Positions 25,990 through 34,162 of a stretch of 64,000 nt of DNA are shown here, piece after piece. The stretch is taken from positions 1 through 64,000 of the forward strand of contig CAZWXD010000015.1 of the NCBI GenBank assembly GCA_964638035.1, given 5' to 3'. A program made the translations under genes and the position numbers. The notes beneath the pieces were generated by a model, which saw only the letters and a list, made by a program, of their open reading frames with translations, was not told the DNA's origin and searched no databases. This stretch comes from JAGGAG01 sp964638035. GTDB lineage: Bacteria > Gemmatimonadota > Gemmatimonadetes > Gemmatimonadales > GWC2-71-9. Position 1 is the stretch's first letter, and each line of letters begins with the position of its first letter.

Positions 25990-26821
25990 AGGTGTAGCGA
26001 CTCAGGGTCGCCGCACCGCGCGCTCCCTCGTCTGCCAGGAAAAGCGTGCGCGATCGCGCCAGGGCGATGCCCTCGGGCTGCGGGTGCCCGGTCAGCTTCG
26101 CGAGCTCGATCACCTGGCCGACCGGGTCAATCTCCAGCAGCATGGTGGGGCCGGACGACACCACGAGCAGGTGCCTCGAGGCGGGCTCCCATTCGATGGC
26201 ACTGGGCCGGAACCGACTGGCCCCCGCCTGCTTCAGCGCGGCGGCCGACACCTGGATGGTGGCCGGCTCGGCGGGCCTGCCCGTCCTGGTATTCCAGCGG
26301 TGGATCACCACCCCCCCGCCGCCTCCGGTCTTGCATGGCAGGAGGAGGATGCCGTCGGGCAGGGCGACGAGTCCCTCGAACTCGCAGGCCCGGGCCAGGC
26401 CGGTGGTGATGCGCGTGAACGCGAGCGGTGTGGTGCTGGTGCGGGCGTCAAAACGATAGAGCACTGCCCGGCTCGTCATCAGCCACGCCGTGCTGTCCAC
26501 AATGGCGAGCCCCTCGAAGTCGTCCTTGACGGAGCCTTCGAGTGCCGACCATGGTGTCACGACACCGGTGGCAGGGTCAATGCGCGAGAGGCGGCCCTGC
26601 TCGTCGTTGTGCGCCAGCAGCGCGTCGCCGTACCATGCGAGCCCCGACACCTCGCGAAGCGACTGGGATAGCGTGACGACGCGGTCGGCACGGGCGGGAT
26701 AGCGGCACGTGCGGATCACCGAGGGATCCAGGCCCGGTGCCAGCGGTGCGGGGGCGCCGAGCGCCAGGATCGCGGCGACGGCGAGGCCCCTGCTGCGGGT
26801 TGGGGTGCGGCCGGGCGTCAG
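25979..26821 (-). CDS. SdiA-regulated-type/esterase-like beta-propeller protein, exported
   Basis: A 280-residue protein whose repeats (SGLAWYGDALLAHNDEQGRLSRIDPATG, DFEGLAIVDSTAWLM, CEFEGLVALPDGILLLPCK, PEGIALARSRTLFLADEG) match the SdiA-regulated (PF06977) or phytase-like propeller class. A signal-like hydrophobic stretch (LAVAAILALGAPAPLAPG) lies near the N-terminus. No ATG, GTG or TTG precedes it suitably; CTG at 26821 overlaps the msrB TGA as CTGA with GGGAAGGGA six bases before, so a CTG start coupled to msrB is proposed. Function in this operon is unknown; the fold binds or cleaves small molecules in relatives. Confidence 0.72.
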   Translation of the reverse strand: MTPGRTPTRSRGLAVAAILALGAPAPLAPGLDPSVIRTCRYPARADRVVTLSQSLREVSGLAWYGDALLAHNDEQGRLSRIDPATGVVTPWSALEGSVKDDFEGLAIVDSTAWLMTSRAVLYRFDARTSTTPLAFTRITTGLARACEFEGLVALPDGILLLPCKTGGGGGVVIHRWNTRTGRPAEPATIQVSAAALKQAGASRFRPSAIEWEPASRHLLVVSSGPTMLLEIDPVGQVIELAKLTGHPQPEGIALARSRTLFLADEGARGAATLSRYTCAS

Positions 26822-27279
26822 CGGTGTTCCCTTCCCTGCCCCTGGAACAGCGGCAGGAAGGCGCCGTAGCCCTGCGCCTCGAGCTGGTCCAGCGGCACGA
26901 ACCGGAGGGCCGCGGAGTTCATGCAGTAACGAAGCCCCTCGGGGCCGGGGCCGTCGTCGAACACATGGCCCAGGTGCGAGTCCGCCCCGGCGGAACGGAC
27001 CTCCGTGCGCGGCATCGCGAGCTTGTGGTCGGTATGCGTGGTCACGCTCTCCGGTGCGACCGGTCGCGTGAAGCTGGGCCACCCGGTTCCCGAGTCGAAC
27101 TTGTCGAGCGAGGTGAACAGCGGCTCCCCCGACACCACGTCCACATAGAGGCCCGGCGCGTGGTTGTCCCAGTACTCGTTCCGGAACGGTGCCTCGGTGC
27201 CCTCGTGCTGCGTCACCTTGTACTGCAGCGGCGTGAGCTGCTGCTTGAGTGCCTCGTCGTCAGGCTTGCGGAATGTCAT
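26818..27279 (-). CDS. msrB: Peptide-methionine (R)-S-oxide reductase MsrB
   Basis: Reduces methionine-R-sulfoxide in proteins. The 153-residue sequence has FDSGTGWPSFTRP, SHLGHVFDDGP and catalytic C119 in RYCMNSAALRFVP. The two CxxC zinc pairs and the usual resolving Cys are replaced (VVSGEPLF, SAGADSHLGH), so it is a zinc-free form that must be recycled differently. No signal peptide. Its ATG overlaps the FAD-oxidoreductase stop by 4 bases and its stop overlaps the next gene. An MsrA gene is at 42.5 kb. Confidence 0.95.
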   Translation of the reverse strand: MTFRKPDDEALKQQLTPLQYKVTQHEGTEAPFRNEYWDNHAPGLYVDVVSGEPLFTSLDKFDSGTGWPSFTRPVAPESVTTHTDHKLAMPRTEVRSAGADSHLGHVFDDGPGPEGLRYCMNSAALRFVPLDQLEAQGYGAFLPLFQGQGREHR

Positions 27280-28862
27280 GCGATACCCTCCTCACTGAAT
27301 ATGCACCGGGCCGCAGCCCGGCCGGGAATCCCGCTCACGGCCCCGCCCCGGATGATCGATGAGCCACACCGGTACACGCCGGCCCAGCGGGTCTCCACCC
27401 CCCAGGTGCCCTCGAACGCGGGGTCGTCGGTGAAGAACCAGCTTGGTGCCGTGTGGAAGATGTTCCCGGCGTCCAGGTCCACCTCCTCCTCGAGGTCTAC
27501 CGGCGACTTCACCTCCAGGCACGGCTCCCCGTGGCTGTCCCGGGCCAGGCAGTCCAGGAACGGCTCGGCGGTCACCCGGTCCAGCGCCTCCAGGTAGCGC
27601 GACCGGAACCGGGCCGTCGCGCCGGCGTTGTCGGCGGCAAAGGTGCGATAGGGCGCATCGAGCCCGAAGAGCGTCAGGGTGTGAAAACCGCGTGCGTTGA
27701 GGCCGGCGCCCAGGATGCTCGGGTCGGTGAGTGAGTGGCAATACGTCTCGAATGGCGGGCGCGTGGGAACCTGGCCGGCACGCGCCTCCCGTGCACTGGC
27801 ACGCATGGCGGCATAGCCTTCGTCCACGTGGAACGACCCGGTGAAGGCGGTGGCAGGGTCAATGCCCGCCTTGAGGCGCGGCAGCCGTTGCAGCAGCATG
27901 TTCGCCTTCACCACCGACCCCTCGTTCTCCTCCAGAGCTGTCCAGGGCTCACCCAGCAGTCGTGCCGTCGTGCGGGCGCCGGTGGCGAGGAGCACGCGGC
28001 GGGCATCCACGGTTGCTTCCCGGTCGCCCTGCCGGTAGGTCACGGCATGGCGCGCGCCGCCCAGGTGCACGGCCGTGGCGGGTGCGCTGGCCAGCACCGT
28101 TGCGCCGGCCCCGCGGAGCAGCGCCAGCAGGGCGTCCACCAGGGCCACCATGCCGCCGGCGGGCACCCGCCACTCGCCGGTGCCATTGCCCACGATGTGG
28201 TAGAAATAGCAGCGGTTCTGCAGGAGGCTCGGGTCGTCGGGGTCGGTGAGGACGCCGATCTTTCCGTCGGTGAACAGCAGGCCGCGGAGGATGTCGTCGT
28301 CCACGTGCCGCTCGAGCATGCGGCCCAGCGGCTGCTCCACGATGCCCTCCCACGCTTCCAGGAGCAGCGGGGTGGTGCACTGTGCCTTCCACCAGGCGCG
28401 GGTCCGCAGGGGTTCGAGCATGCGGGGCCAGGCCAGTCTGGCGAAGGCCTGCGCAATGGACTGGAAGCGGTTGTACTCCCGCCAGCCGCGATCGCTGCCG
28501 GTGAGGTCCTGGAGGGAGGAGCGTGAGACGTCCTGGTCCACGTTGCTGAGGACGAGGCCGCGCTGCCCTCCGTTGCGCTCATAGGCCGTGAACGACGCCA
28601 CGTGCCGGCGCCGGGTCTCGAACCGGAGGCCCAGCTCCTCCAGGATCACCGGTGAGAGCAGGCTGATCAGGTAGGCGTAGCGGGAGAGCTGGGCGTCGAA
28701 CCCGGGAAAGACGCGCTGCGAGGTGGTGGCGCCTCCCAGCCAGTCGTTCCGCTCCAGCACCAGCACCGACTGTCCGGCGCGGGCAAGGTAGGCGGCGGCG
28801 ATGAGGCCGTTGTGGCCGCCACCGATGACGACGGCATCCCAGGTGTGGCGCTTCGTGGCCAT
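27276..28862 (-). CDS. FAD-dependent oxidoreductase, phytoene desaturase/PYROXD2-like
   Basis: A 528-residue flavoprotein with the N-terminal FAD-binding VVIGGGHNGLIAAAYLARAG (GxGxxG) and the second-half signature of the phytoene-dehydrogenase superfamily (GGMVALVDALLALLRG, and GVYRCGSSIIRGGAVSGIPG at the end). Overall it matches the PYROXD2-like branch, whose substrates are mostly unknown, rather than true carotenoid desaturases; no other carotenoid gene is near. It is the first gene of the five-gene operon that runs down to the Omp85-kinase gene. Confidence 0.88.
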   Translation of the reverse strand: MATKRHTWDAVVIGGGHNGLIAAAYLARAGQSVLVLERNDWLGGATTSQRVFPGFDAQLSRYAYLISLLSPVILEELGLRFETRRRHVASFTAYERNGGQRGLVLSNVDQDVSRSSLQDLTGSDRGWREYNRFQSIAQAFARLAWPRMLEPLRTRAWWKAQCTTPLLLEAWEGIVEQPLGRMLERHVDDDILRGLLFTDGKIGVLTDPDDPSLLQNRCYFYHIVGNGTGEWRVPAGGMVALVDALLALLRGAGATVLASAPATAVHLGGARHAVTYRQGDREATVDARRVLLATGARTTARLLGEPWTALEENEGSVVKANMLLQRLPRLKAGIDPATAFTGSFHVDEGYAAMRASAREARAGQVPTRPPFETYCHSLTDPSILGAGLNARGFHTLTLFGLDAPYRTFAADNAGATARFRSRYLEALDRVTAEPFLDCLARDSHGEPCLEVKSPVDLEEEVDLDAGNIFHTAPSWFFTDDPAFEGTWGVETRWAGVYRCGSSIIRGGAVSGIPGRAAARCIFSEEGIA

Positions 28863-28967
28863 GCACGCTCCGGCGGTGTGACCTGCCCGACCAATCTAGC
28901 TTCCCTTTACGAACCGGCCGGGGAGGAGCGGTGCCGTTGGTGCGCCCGCCAGGGCCGCCGAGTCCCG

Positions 28968-30251
28968 TCATCGGGATGCGTTGAGCTTTGCTTCCGCGAC
29001 CAGCCCCCGATGCCCGGCCGGGGGCAGGTCATAGAGCCGGAGAAACCGGGCATACAAGGCACCCGCCTGCTCCCTGCGGCCCAGTTGTTTCTCTATGCGA
29101 GCCCCCTCCAGGTCCGCCATCGCCGTGAATGCCATGGTGTAGTCCCCAGCCGGGTGCAGCAGGAACCGTGCATCCGCCCAGCGGAGCAGGCGCAACGCCC
29201 TCTCGGCATCCCCACTCGTGGCGAGCCAGCGCGCCCCTGCGATCCGGTCCAGCGGGATCGCCAGCGGATGCTCCACGAAGGCGGGCGAGCCGGTGGCGGC
29301 CTGCTCCCATTCGAGTGTTGCCAGTTCCGCGCCCGCACCCGCGGAGTCTCCCTGCAAGGCACGACCGAGGGCCGCAAGCGAGCGGTCGAGTGCAGTCGCG
29401 GCCGGGTCGCCCGACCGACCGAGTTCGGCGCGAGCCCGCTCGAGCGTGCCCGCGTCCCGTCGTGCCGACGCGACCACGCCATCGATCCACGCAAGCTCCG
29501 CGCGTTCACTCGGCGTGTGTGACGTTCCGGCGACACGTGCCCGGCGCGACACCGCGTCCTCCACGTCAACGGCTCCCAGCCATGCTCCCAGCGCTGCCAG
29601 CCCGTAGGTCCTGAGCGCGGCCAGCGAGTCGAGTCCAGTCCGGGTCCAGGTGTCGAGTCCCGCCAGCGCGGAATCCCAGGCGCCCCGTCCGATGAACGAG
29701 AGCGGCACGATCACTTCGTGGAGCTGCCGGTGATCCGGCGCAACTCCGTGCGCCAGCGCCGCCCGGCTCACCGCGATCTGCTCCGGATACATGCAGAAGC
29801 GGAATGGATCGTTGAAGCTCCCGGTGGTCGCCGCTGGTGCCGGGTCGCGCGCAAGGCTGTCCGTCAGGAACGCGACCATCCTGTGGTCACGACGATGAAC
29901 CGCCAGGAGGTAGTGGAACTGCAACGGCCGGTCACCATAGCCGTCCGCGGTCAGGACTGGCCAGGCATCGAGCCGGGCGAGCGCCTGCACGGCTTCCACC
30001 GCCTCGGTGGTGTCGCTCTCGACCAGAGCGGCCAGCGCGACGTGCTCCCACACGGGGATCAGGTCGGCGTTGAGTACCGTGGCCTTCCGGAACGCCTCCC
30101 TCGCTTCCGCGATGGGGTGGCCCAGCATCGGCCCGTCATGCATGAGGACATCGCCATAGAGCATCCACCCATACCAGGAGTCGGGATAGCGGCGCACGAG
30201 CTCACCGAAGTCACCGATTGCCACCGCAATGCTGTCCGTGCGACGGAGCAT
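28968..30251 (-). pseudogene. Truncated TPR-rich protein (C-terminal part of a kinase-TPR or similar regulator)
   Basis: The 427-residue frame is made of helical repeats: RYPDSWYGWMLYGDVLMHDG, EAREAFRKATVLNADLIPVWEHVALAALV, and a C-terminal LRWADARFLLHPAGDYTMAF...AGALYARFLRLYDLPPAG. Such repeats form the C-terminal half of TPR-containing serine/threonine kinases and related regulators common in Gemmatimonadota. No kinase or DNA-binding domain precedes it: sequence upstream of about 30251 belongs on the other strand to a different broken gene. I infer that the 5' part was lost at a rearrangement point next to tRNA-Ala. Codon use is intact, so a shortened protein might still be made. Confidence 0.55.
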
Positions 30252-30413
30252 ACCCGCTGCGGCGAGCCGGTCGCGCTCTATCCGGAGGGGCTGACGAGGG
30301 TCGTGCAGGTGGGGCTCGGGTTGCTGGTATTGCTGGTGAACGGCTGGGTGTACTGGCGGCTGGTGCGGCGCGGTGGAGTGCCCGAGCACTTCACCGGGCG
30401 TCGCCACCACTGA
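30252..30413 (+). pseudogene. 3' remnant of a DUF2784-like membrane protein
   Basis: The last 53 codons before TGA at 30413 read LYPEGLTRVVQVGLGLLVLLVNGWVYW followed by a basic tail. This resembles the C-terminal helix of DUF2784 proteins. No start codon or upstream part exists: before about 30252 the sequence becomes the head of the TPR fragment on the other strand. It is a broken gene end abutting tRNA-Ala. The assignment rests on a short stretch. Confidence 0.5.
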
Positions 30414-30431
30414 CCGTGGGGGACTGCAGAA

Positions 30432-30504
30432 TGGAGCGGACCGGGATCGAACCGGCGACCCCCTGCTTGCAAAGCAGGTGCTCTCCCAGCTGAGCTACCG
30501 CCCC
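30432..30504 (-). tRNA. tRNA-Ala (anticodon UGC)
   Basis: A 73-base cloverleaf: acceptor GGGGCGG/CCGCTCC with one G-T pair, D arm GCTC...GAGC, anticodon stem CCTGC/GCAGG around loop TTTGCAA (anticodon TGC), T arm GCCGG TTCGATC CCGGT (one G-T pair) and discriminator A. The CCA end is not encoded. It stands alone, outside an rRNA operon, and is flanked by gene remnants on both sides. Confidence 0.95.
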
Positions 30505-30589
30505 CGAAGGCGATACAGTATAACGACGTCCAGTTGTGCGCGGAAATCCCGCAGTGACTCGTGGCGGTACGCCAACCCGAAGGAGCCCG

Positions 30590-30757
30590 ATGCACCACCT
30601 CGCCCTGGTCGGTGATTCGATCCTCGACAACCGACTCCACACCACCCGCGCGATCGCCAGCGTCGTGCGGGGGCAGCCTGCAGGGCCCCGGGAGTTCGCT
30701 GCTTGCGGTATGACGAGTTCCTGGGCGTGGCGGGACCGGGGCTGGCACGCCCCGTGA
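30590..30757 (+). pseudogene. 5' remnant of an SGNH/GDSL hydrolase gene
   Basis: The frame starts MHHLALVGDSILDN, the block-I motif (GDS with catalytic Ser) of an SGNH hydrolase, then loses resemblance within about 20 codons and stops. No blocks III or V follow in any frame before the next gene. It is best read as the head of a decayed gene; the motif is short, so confidence is limited. Confidence 0.42.
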
Positions 30758-31009
30758 GCCAGTACCTGCCTCCGCCTCCGCCAAGGCCATCTACGCCGGT
30801 GGGCCCCGCCCCGGGTCGGGATCATCGTCGCCCGGGCGGTGTAGCATGGCTCACCGCACGCCTGGGGTGGCGACTTGCTGACTGGTTGCGGGATCCATCG
30901 GATCAGCCTGAGGTGGCCTGATCGGCCGCCAGCCGCGGGGTGTGGCTGCCAACGCGGCCAGCCGAATGAGACCCGGCCGAATGCCCTGTGGGCTCCTACA
31001 TGGAAATGC
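30758..31009. other. Non-coding stretch beyond the SGNH remnant
   Basis: About 250 bases without a credible gene, repeat or strong hairpin; with the remnant before it, roughly 500 bases after tRNA-Ala hold no intact gene. The open frames here lack protein-like composition. Confidence 0.6.
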
Positions 31010-34000
31010 TTACTTCACCTCCCCTGTCCCTGTCTGCACAACCATCACCGCCGCACCGACCCAGTTGGTCTTTTCCAGGACGCCCGATGACTCGACTCCC
31101 TGAAAGACCTCGTGTTCCGAAGTCGAGCCGACCCATCGCCTTGAGAGGGAGCCGTCTCGCCTGGCGGCGGCAATATCGGCCCCGGTAACATCAGCCAGGT
31201 CCATCCCATCGTTCCACCTGGGCTTCCCGAGCTTCCAGTTGGTTTGCGACGCCACAAACTCTCCGGCAGTCTCACGCCCGAGCACAAACAGCAGGTAGCC
31301 CATCCCGTCCGTCTCGGCCGCCTTCACGCTGAAGGACTGGCCCACCACCCCTCCGGCCCGTGGTGCGGCCGCGCTGGAGAGGACCATCCACCCCCGTGAA
31401 TGATCCCGCTCCCAGGTACGTACGACGGTAAGCAGCGCAGCGCAGGTGCAGAGTTCATCGTAGGTGAAGGCAACGTCCAGGTTCAGCACCTGGCCCGGGG
31501 CAACCCGCACGGTGTCGACATCGGGGTCGACCGCGACACCGTTCACCTTGAGTGCGAGCCAGCGGAGCCGGTGCATCTCCCGCTCGGGCCGCTCCGGCAC
31601 GGTGAGTCGACCCATCGGCTCGCCGTCGACCAGGATCTCGGCGCTGGCGCCCTTGCCGCTGTCGGTGACGAGGGACACCGCGTTGAAGGCTGCGGAACCG
31701 TTGTCGAGGCGCGCGGACGAATCACCCCGTACAACAGTGCCATCGAGGCCCCGTAGCAGGACGAGCGCGCCGGAGTTTCCCGCCACCCTTCGACCGAGCC
31801 GGTCGCGCAGCTCGACCACCGGCGCCGGCGTCGCGGGTGAAGGGGCGAGCGGCTGCGTGGTCACGGCGATCACCACTGGTACGGACACCCATCGGTATCC
31901 GACGAGGCCAAGGACCACGAGGAGCGACGCGGCGACCATGGCGACGGCACGCAACGGCACAGGACGCCGCACAAGCCAGGGGAGGCCCTGCACGATCGCC
32001 TGGCGCTCTTCATTGGGCACTTCGGGCGTGCACAGTTCATCCACCAGGATGGCGGCCGGCCGCCTGTCACCCTGGGTCCGCATGTTCCCGAGCCACGCGG
32101 CAACCCAGTGTCGCAGTTCCTGCACCTCTCCCCCATGCCACAGGTGACGGACTACGTCCCGCCTGGCACGGGCGTCACTTGCCAGCGGCGCGGCCCCCGT
32201 CGCCACCCGCCGGTGCATGGCCTCACGTTCAGCTGGCGGTGCCACTGCCTGCGCCAACTCCGCAACGGTATGGTGGTACGGGCGCCATTCCCCCTGGCCT
32301 TCCGCAATGAGGCCGCCACGCTCCAGGCGGCGGCACGACTCCTCCAGTGTCGCACGATCAAGCGTAGTCAGTGCCCCGAGCTCATGAGCAGACGCAGGCC
32401 GCGCCCAGAGGGCCAGCGCGAGCAGGACCGCACGATCAGGCACCGGGCACCGCCGGAGTCGCTCCGCCGGGTCACGCATCTGGTCCCACAGGCGAAAGAG
32501 TGCCTGCAGGTCATGTGCGCGCCAGGTCCCATCCGACAAGTGCAGCATGCCGAGGCTTGTCGCCTCGCGCAGTGCATCCAGTGCCCGCAGGGGGCTCCCC
32601 GCGCTCGCTAAATGAAGCCTGCCGCCGACCAGGTCCGTCACGTCATCGCTCTCGAACGATCCGACACCCGTGAGGAGCGCCGTCACGGCACCTGCATCGA
32701 GCGGCTCGAGCACAAGGCACGTCGTCGCATCGGCCTCCGCGCCCAGGGAGGCCCCGCCCGGCCGCGCCGTCGCCACGACAAGCACGGGACCATTCACGCG
32801 TCGCAGCGCCCCGACGATCACACGCGCGGAGGTGGGATCCGCCCAGTGAACATCGTCGAGCAGGAGCGCAACCGGCCGCTCGTCTGCCACCGCCTCGACG
32901 AGGTCACCCAGCGCCAGCAGCCGCCGCCGCTCACCCTCGTCGTCATTGGAGAGGTCGGGGTCAACTGCATAGATCGACGCCAGGCGCGGATCGAGAGCCA
33001 CCAGGGACGCGGCGCTCTGCCTCGATATCGCACGGCCGCCGGGCCTTCCGGCAAGCTCACTCGCGAGGTCCGTAGCGAATGCGTAGGGCGTGTCACGTTC
33101 CTCCGGTCGCGCACCGACCAGGACGACTCCCGCTCCCGCAAGGCGCTGGCGCAGCTCCCTGAGTAGCCTGGTCTTTCCCAGCCCGGGTTCGCCCCGGATC
33201 TCGACCACCTGTGGATGCCTTTGGGTCGCGGCCTGCCAGGCCGCGAGCAGCGCCGCAAACTCTGCCTCACGGCCAACAAGCTCGGTGAGCTCCCACGCCG
33301 AACGCCCCGTGGGGCTGTCGACCGTGACTGGCATCCGACGCACCTCGGCAAGGAGGCGCGCCGTCGACTCCTCCATCGGGTGCTTCTCCAGCGCGAGCCG
33401 CGCCTCCAGCGCGTCGGCCTCGAGGAGAGCGGCAGGAAGCCGGCCGGCGATACGCATGATGTCGATAAGCAGCCGCCAACCGGCCTGCAGGTCCGGCGTT
33501 GCGTCTCGCAGGCGCCTGGCGATGGTGATGGCACGGTCCAGGTTGCCCTCGTCAACTGCCTCGGCGGCTGCCCTCTCGCTCAGCCGCACGTAGGCGGCCT
33601 GCAACCGGGACCCGGTGGCGTTCGCCCAGTGCTCGAACTCGAGCGCTCCGGGCGTCGCGAATGGCTGGAAGAAGGGGCCGGCGTAGATCCGCTCGGCGTC
33701 TGCAGCGCGCTGCTCCGTGACAGCCTCGAGGAAGTCCGCCACGTCGGATGCGACCGGCTCGGCCAGACGAAGGCGGTCACCTGACTGGATCACGGCGCCC
33801 TGGCCCAGCCGGCGCCGGAGCTGCCACAGGGCCTGGCGCAGGGACTGCCGACCGCGTTCCACGGGGACATTCGCCCAGAGGAGGTCCACCAAGTGGTCCC
33901 TGCTGGCCTCAGTACTGCCCAGTGCCAGGTACGTGAGCAACGCCAAGGGCTTCCCGGCCTCCATGGACACTGTTCGGTCGGCGTCCGAGGCGTGAAGCGC

Positions 34001-34036
34001 TGGACTCCCCAGGACACGGAGGTAGGGAGAGGGCAC
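31010..34036 (-). CDS. SARP/BTAD-like transcriptional regulator with AAA/STAND ATPase, a transmembrane segment and an extracytoplasmic domain
   Basis: A 1008-residue protein with an unusual layout. Residues about 5-75: OmpR-like winged helix (SRDHLVDLLWANVPVERGRQ). About 100-235: BTAD helical domain. About 255-560: ATPase with Walker A GEPGLGKTR (near 284) and Walker B LLLDDVHWAD (near 389). Helical linker to about 690, then one membrane segment (AVAMVAASLLVVLGLVGY) and about 290 residues of beta-rich sequence that would lie outside the cytoplasm. Start: GTG 34036 gives MPSPYLRVLG at the head of the winged helix; no ATG is in frame. It is divergent from a propeller lipoprotein gene whose promoter region carries SARP-like repeats. 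A one-piece sensor-regulator that reads an envelope signal is the natural inference. Confidence 0.85.
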   Translation of the reverse strand: MPSPYLRVLGSPALHASDADRTVSMEAGKPLALLTYLALGSTEASRDHLVDLLWANVPVERGRQSLRQALWQLRRRLGQGAVIQSGDRLRLAEPVASDVADFLEAVTEQRAADAERIYAGPFFQPFATPGALEFEHWANATGSRLQAAYVRLSERAAAEAVDEGNLDRAITIARRLRDATPDLQAGWRLLIDIMRIAGRLPAALLEADALEARLALEKHPMEESTARLLAEVRRMPVTVDSPTGRSAWELTELVGREAEFAALLAAWQAATQRHPQVVEIRGEPGLGKTRLLRELRQRLAGAGVVLVGARPEERDTPYAFATDLASELAGRPGGRAISRQSAASLVALDPRLASIYAVDPDLSNDDEGERRRLLALGDLVEAVADERPVALLLDDVHWADPTSARVIVGALRRVNGPVLVVATARPGGASLGAEADATTCLVLEPLDAGAVTALLTGVGSFESDDVTDLVGGRLHLASAGSPLRALDALREATSLGMLHLSDGTWRAHDLQALFRLWDQMRDPAERLRRCPVPDRAVLLALALWARPASAHELGALTTLDRATLEESCRRLERGGLIAEGQGEWRPYHHTVAELAQAVAPPAEREAMHRRVATGAAPLASDARARRDVVRHLWHGGEVQELRHWVAAWLGNMRTQGDRRPAAILVDELCTPEVPNEERQAIVQGLPWLVRRPVPLRAVAMVAASLLVVLGLVGYRWVSVPVVIAVTTQPLAPSPATPAPVVELRDRLGRRVAGNSGALVLLRGLDGTVVRGDSSARLDNGSAAFNAVSLVTDSGKGASAEILVDGEPMGRLTVPERPEREMHRLRWLALKVNGVAVDPDVDTVRVAPGQVLNLDVAFTYDELCTCAALLTVVRTWERDHSRGWMVLSSAAAPRAGGVVGQSFSVKAAETDGMGYLLFVLGRETAGEFVASQTNWKLGKPRWNDGMDLADVTGADIAAARRDGSLSRRWVGSTSEHEVFQGVESSGVLEKTNWVGAAVMVVQTGTGEVK

Positions 34037-34082
34037 GGCCCAATATGGAACCCCATGCGACCAAAGGGAACGGCGGGGGGCT

Positions 34083-34136
34083 TGACGCCGAATTGACGCC
34101 CTGGCTGACGGGCTGCAGACGGCCGCCACCTACAAT
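34083..34136 (+). promoter_or_regulatory. SARP-type direct repeats and -10 box upstream of the propeller lipoprotein
   Basis: Heptamers TGACGCC (34083), TGACGCC (34094), TGACGGG (34106) and AGACGGC (34117) are spaced 11, 12 and 11 bp. The last ends 7 bp before TACAAT (34131-34136, 5/6 to the -10 consensus). SARP regulators bind heptameric direct repeats of 11-bp period ending about 8 bp before the -10. The adjacent divergent gene encodes a SARP-like protein, so this is a plausible operator-promoter. Confidence 0.6.
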
Positions 34137-34162
34137 GCCGCATCCTCAAACAGGGAGTCGAT

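Noticed and set aside
26818..27279. Missing zinc cysteines in MsrB as an anomaly
   Set aside because: Zinc-free MsrB forms with VVSGEPLF-type sequences are common in bacteria; the catalytic Cys is intact.
28968..31009. Prophage or integrative element at tRNA-Ala
   Set aside because: No integrase, no phage genes and no repeat of the tRNA 3' end were seen; only remnants of ordinary genes.
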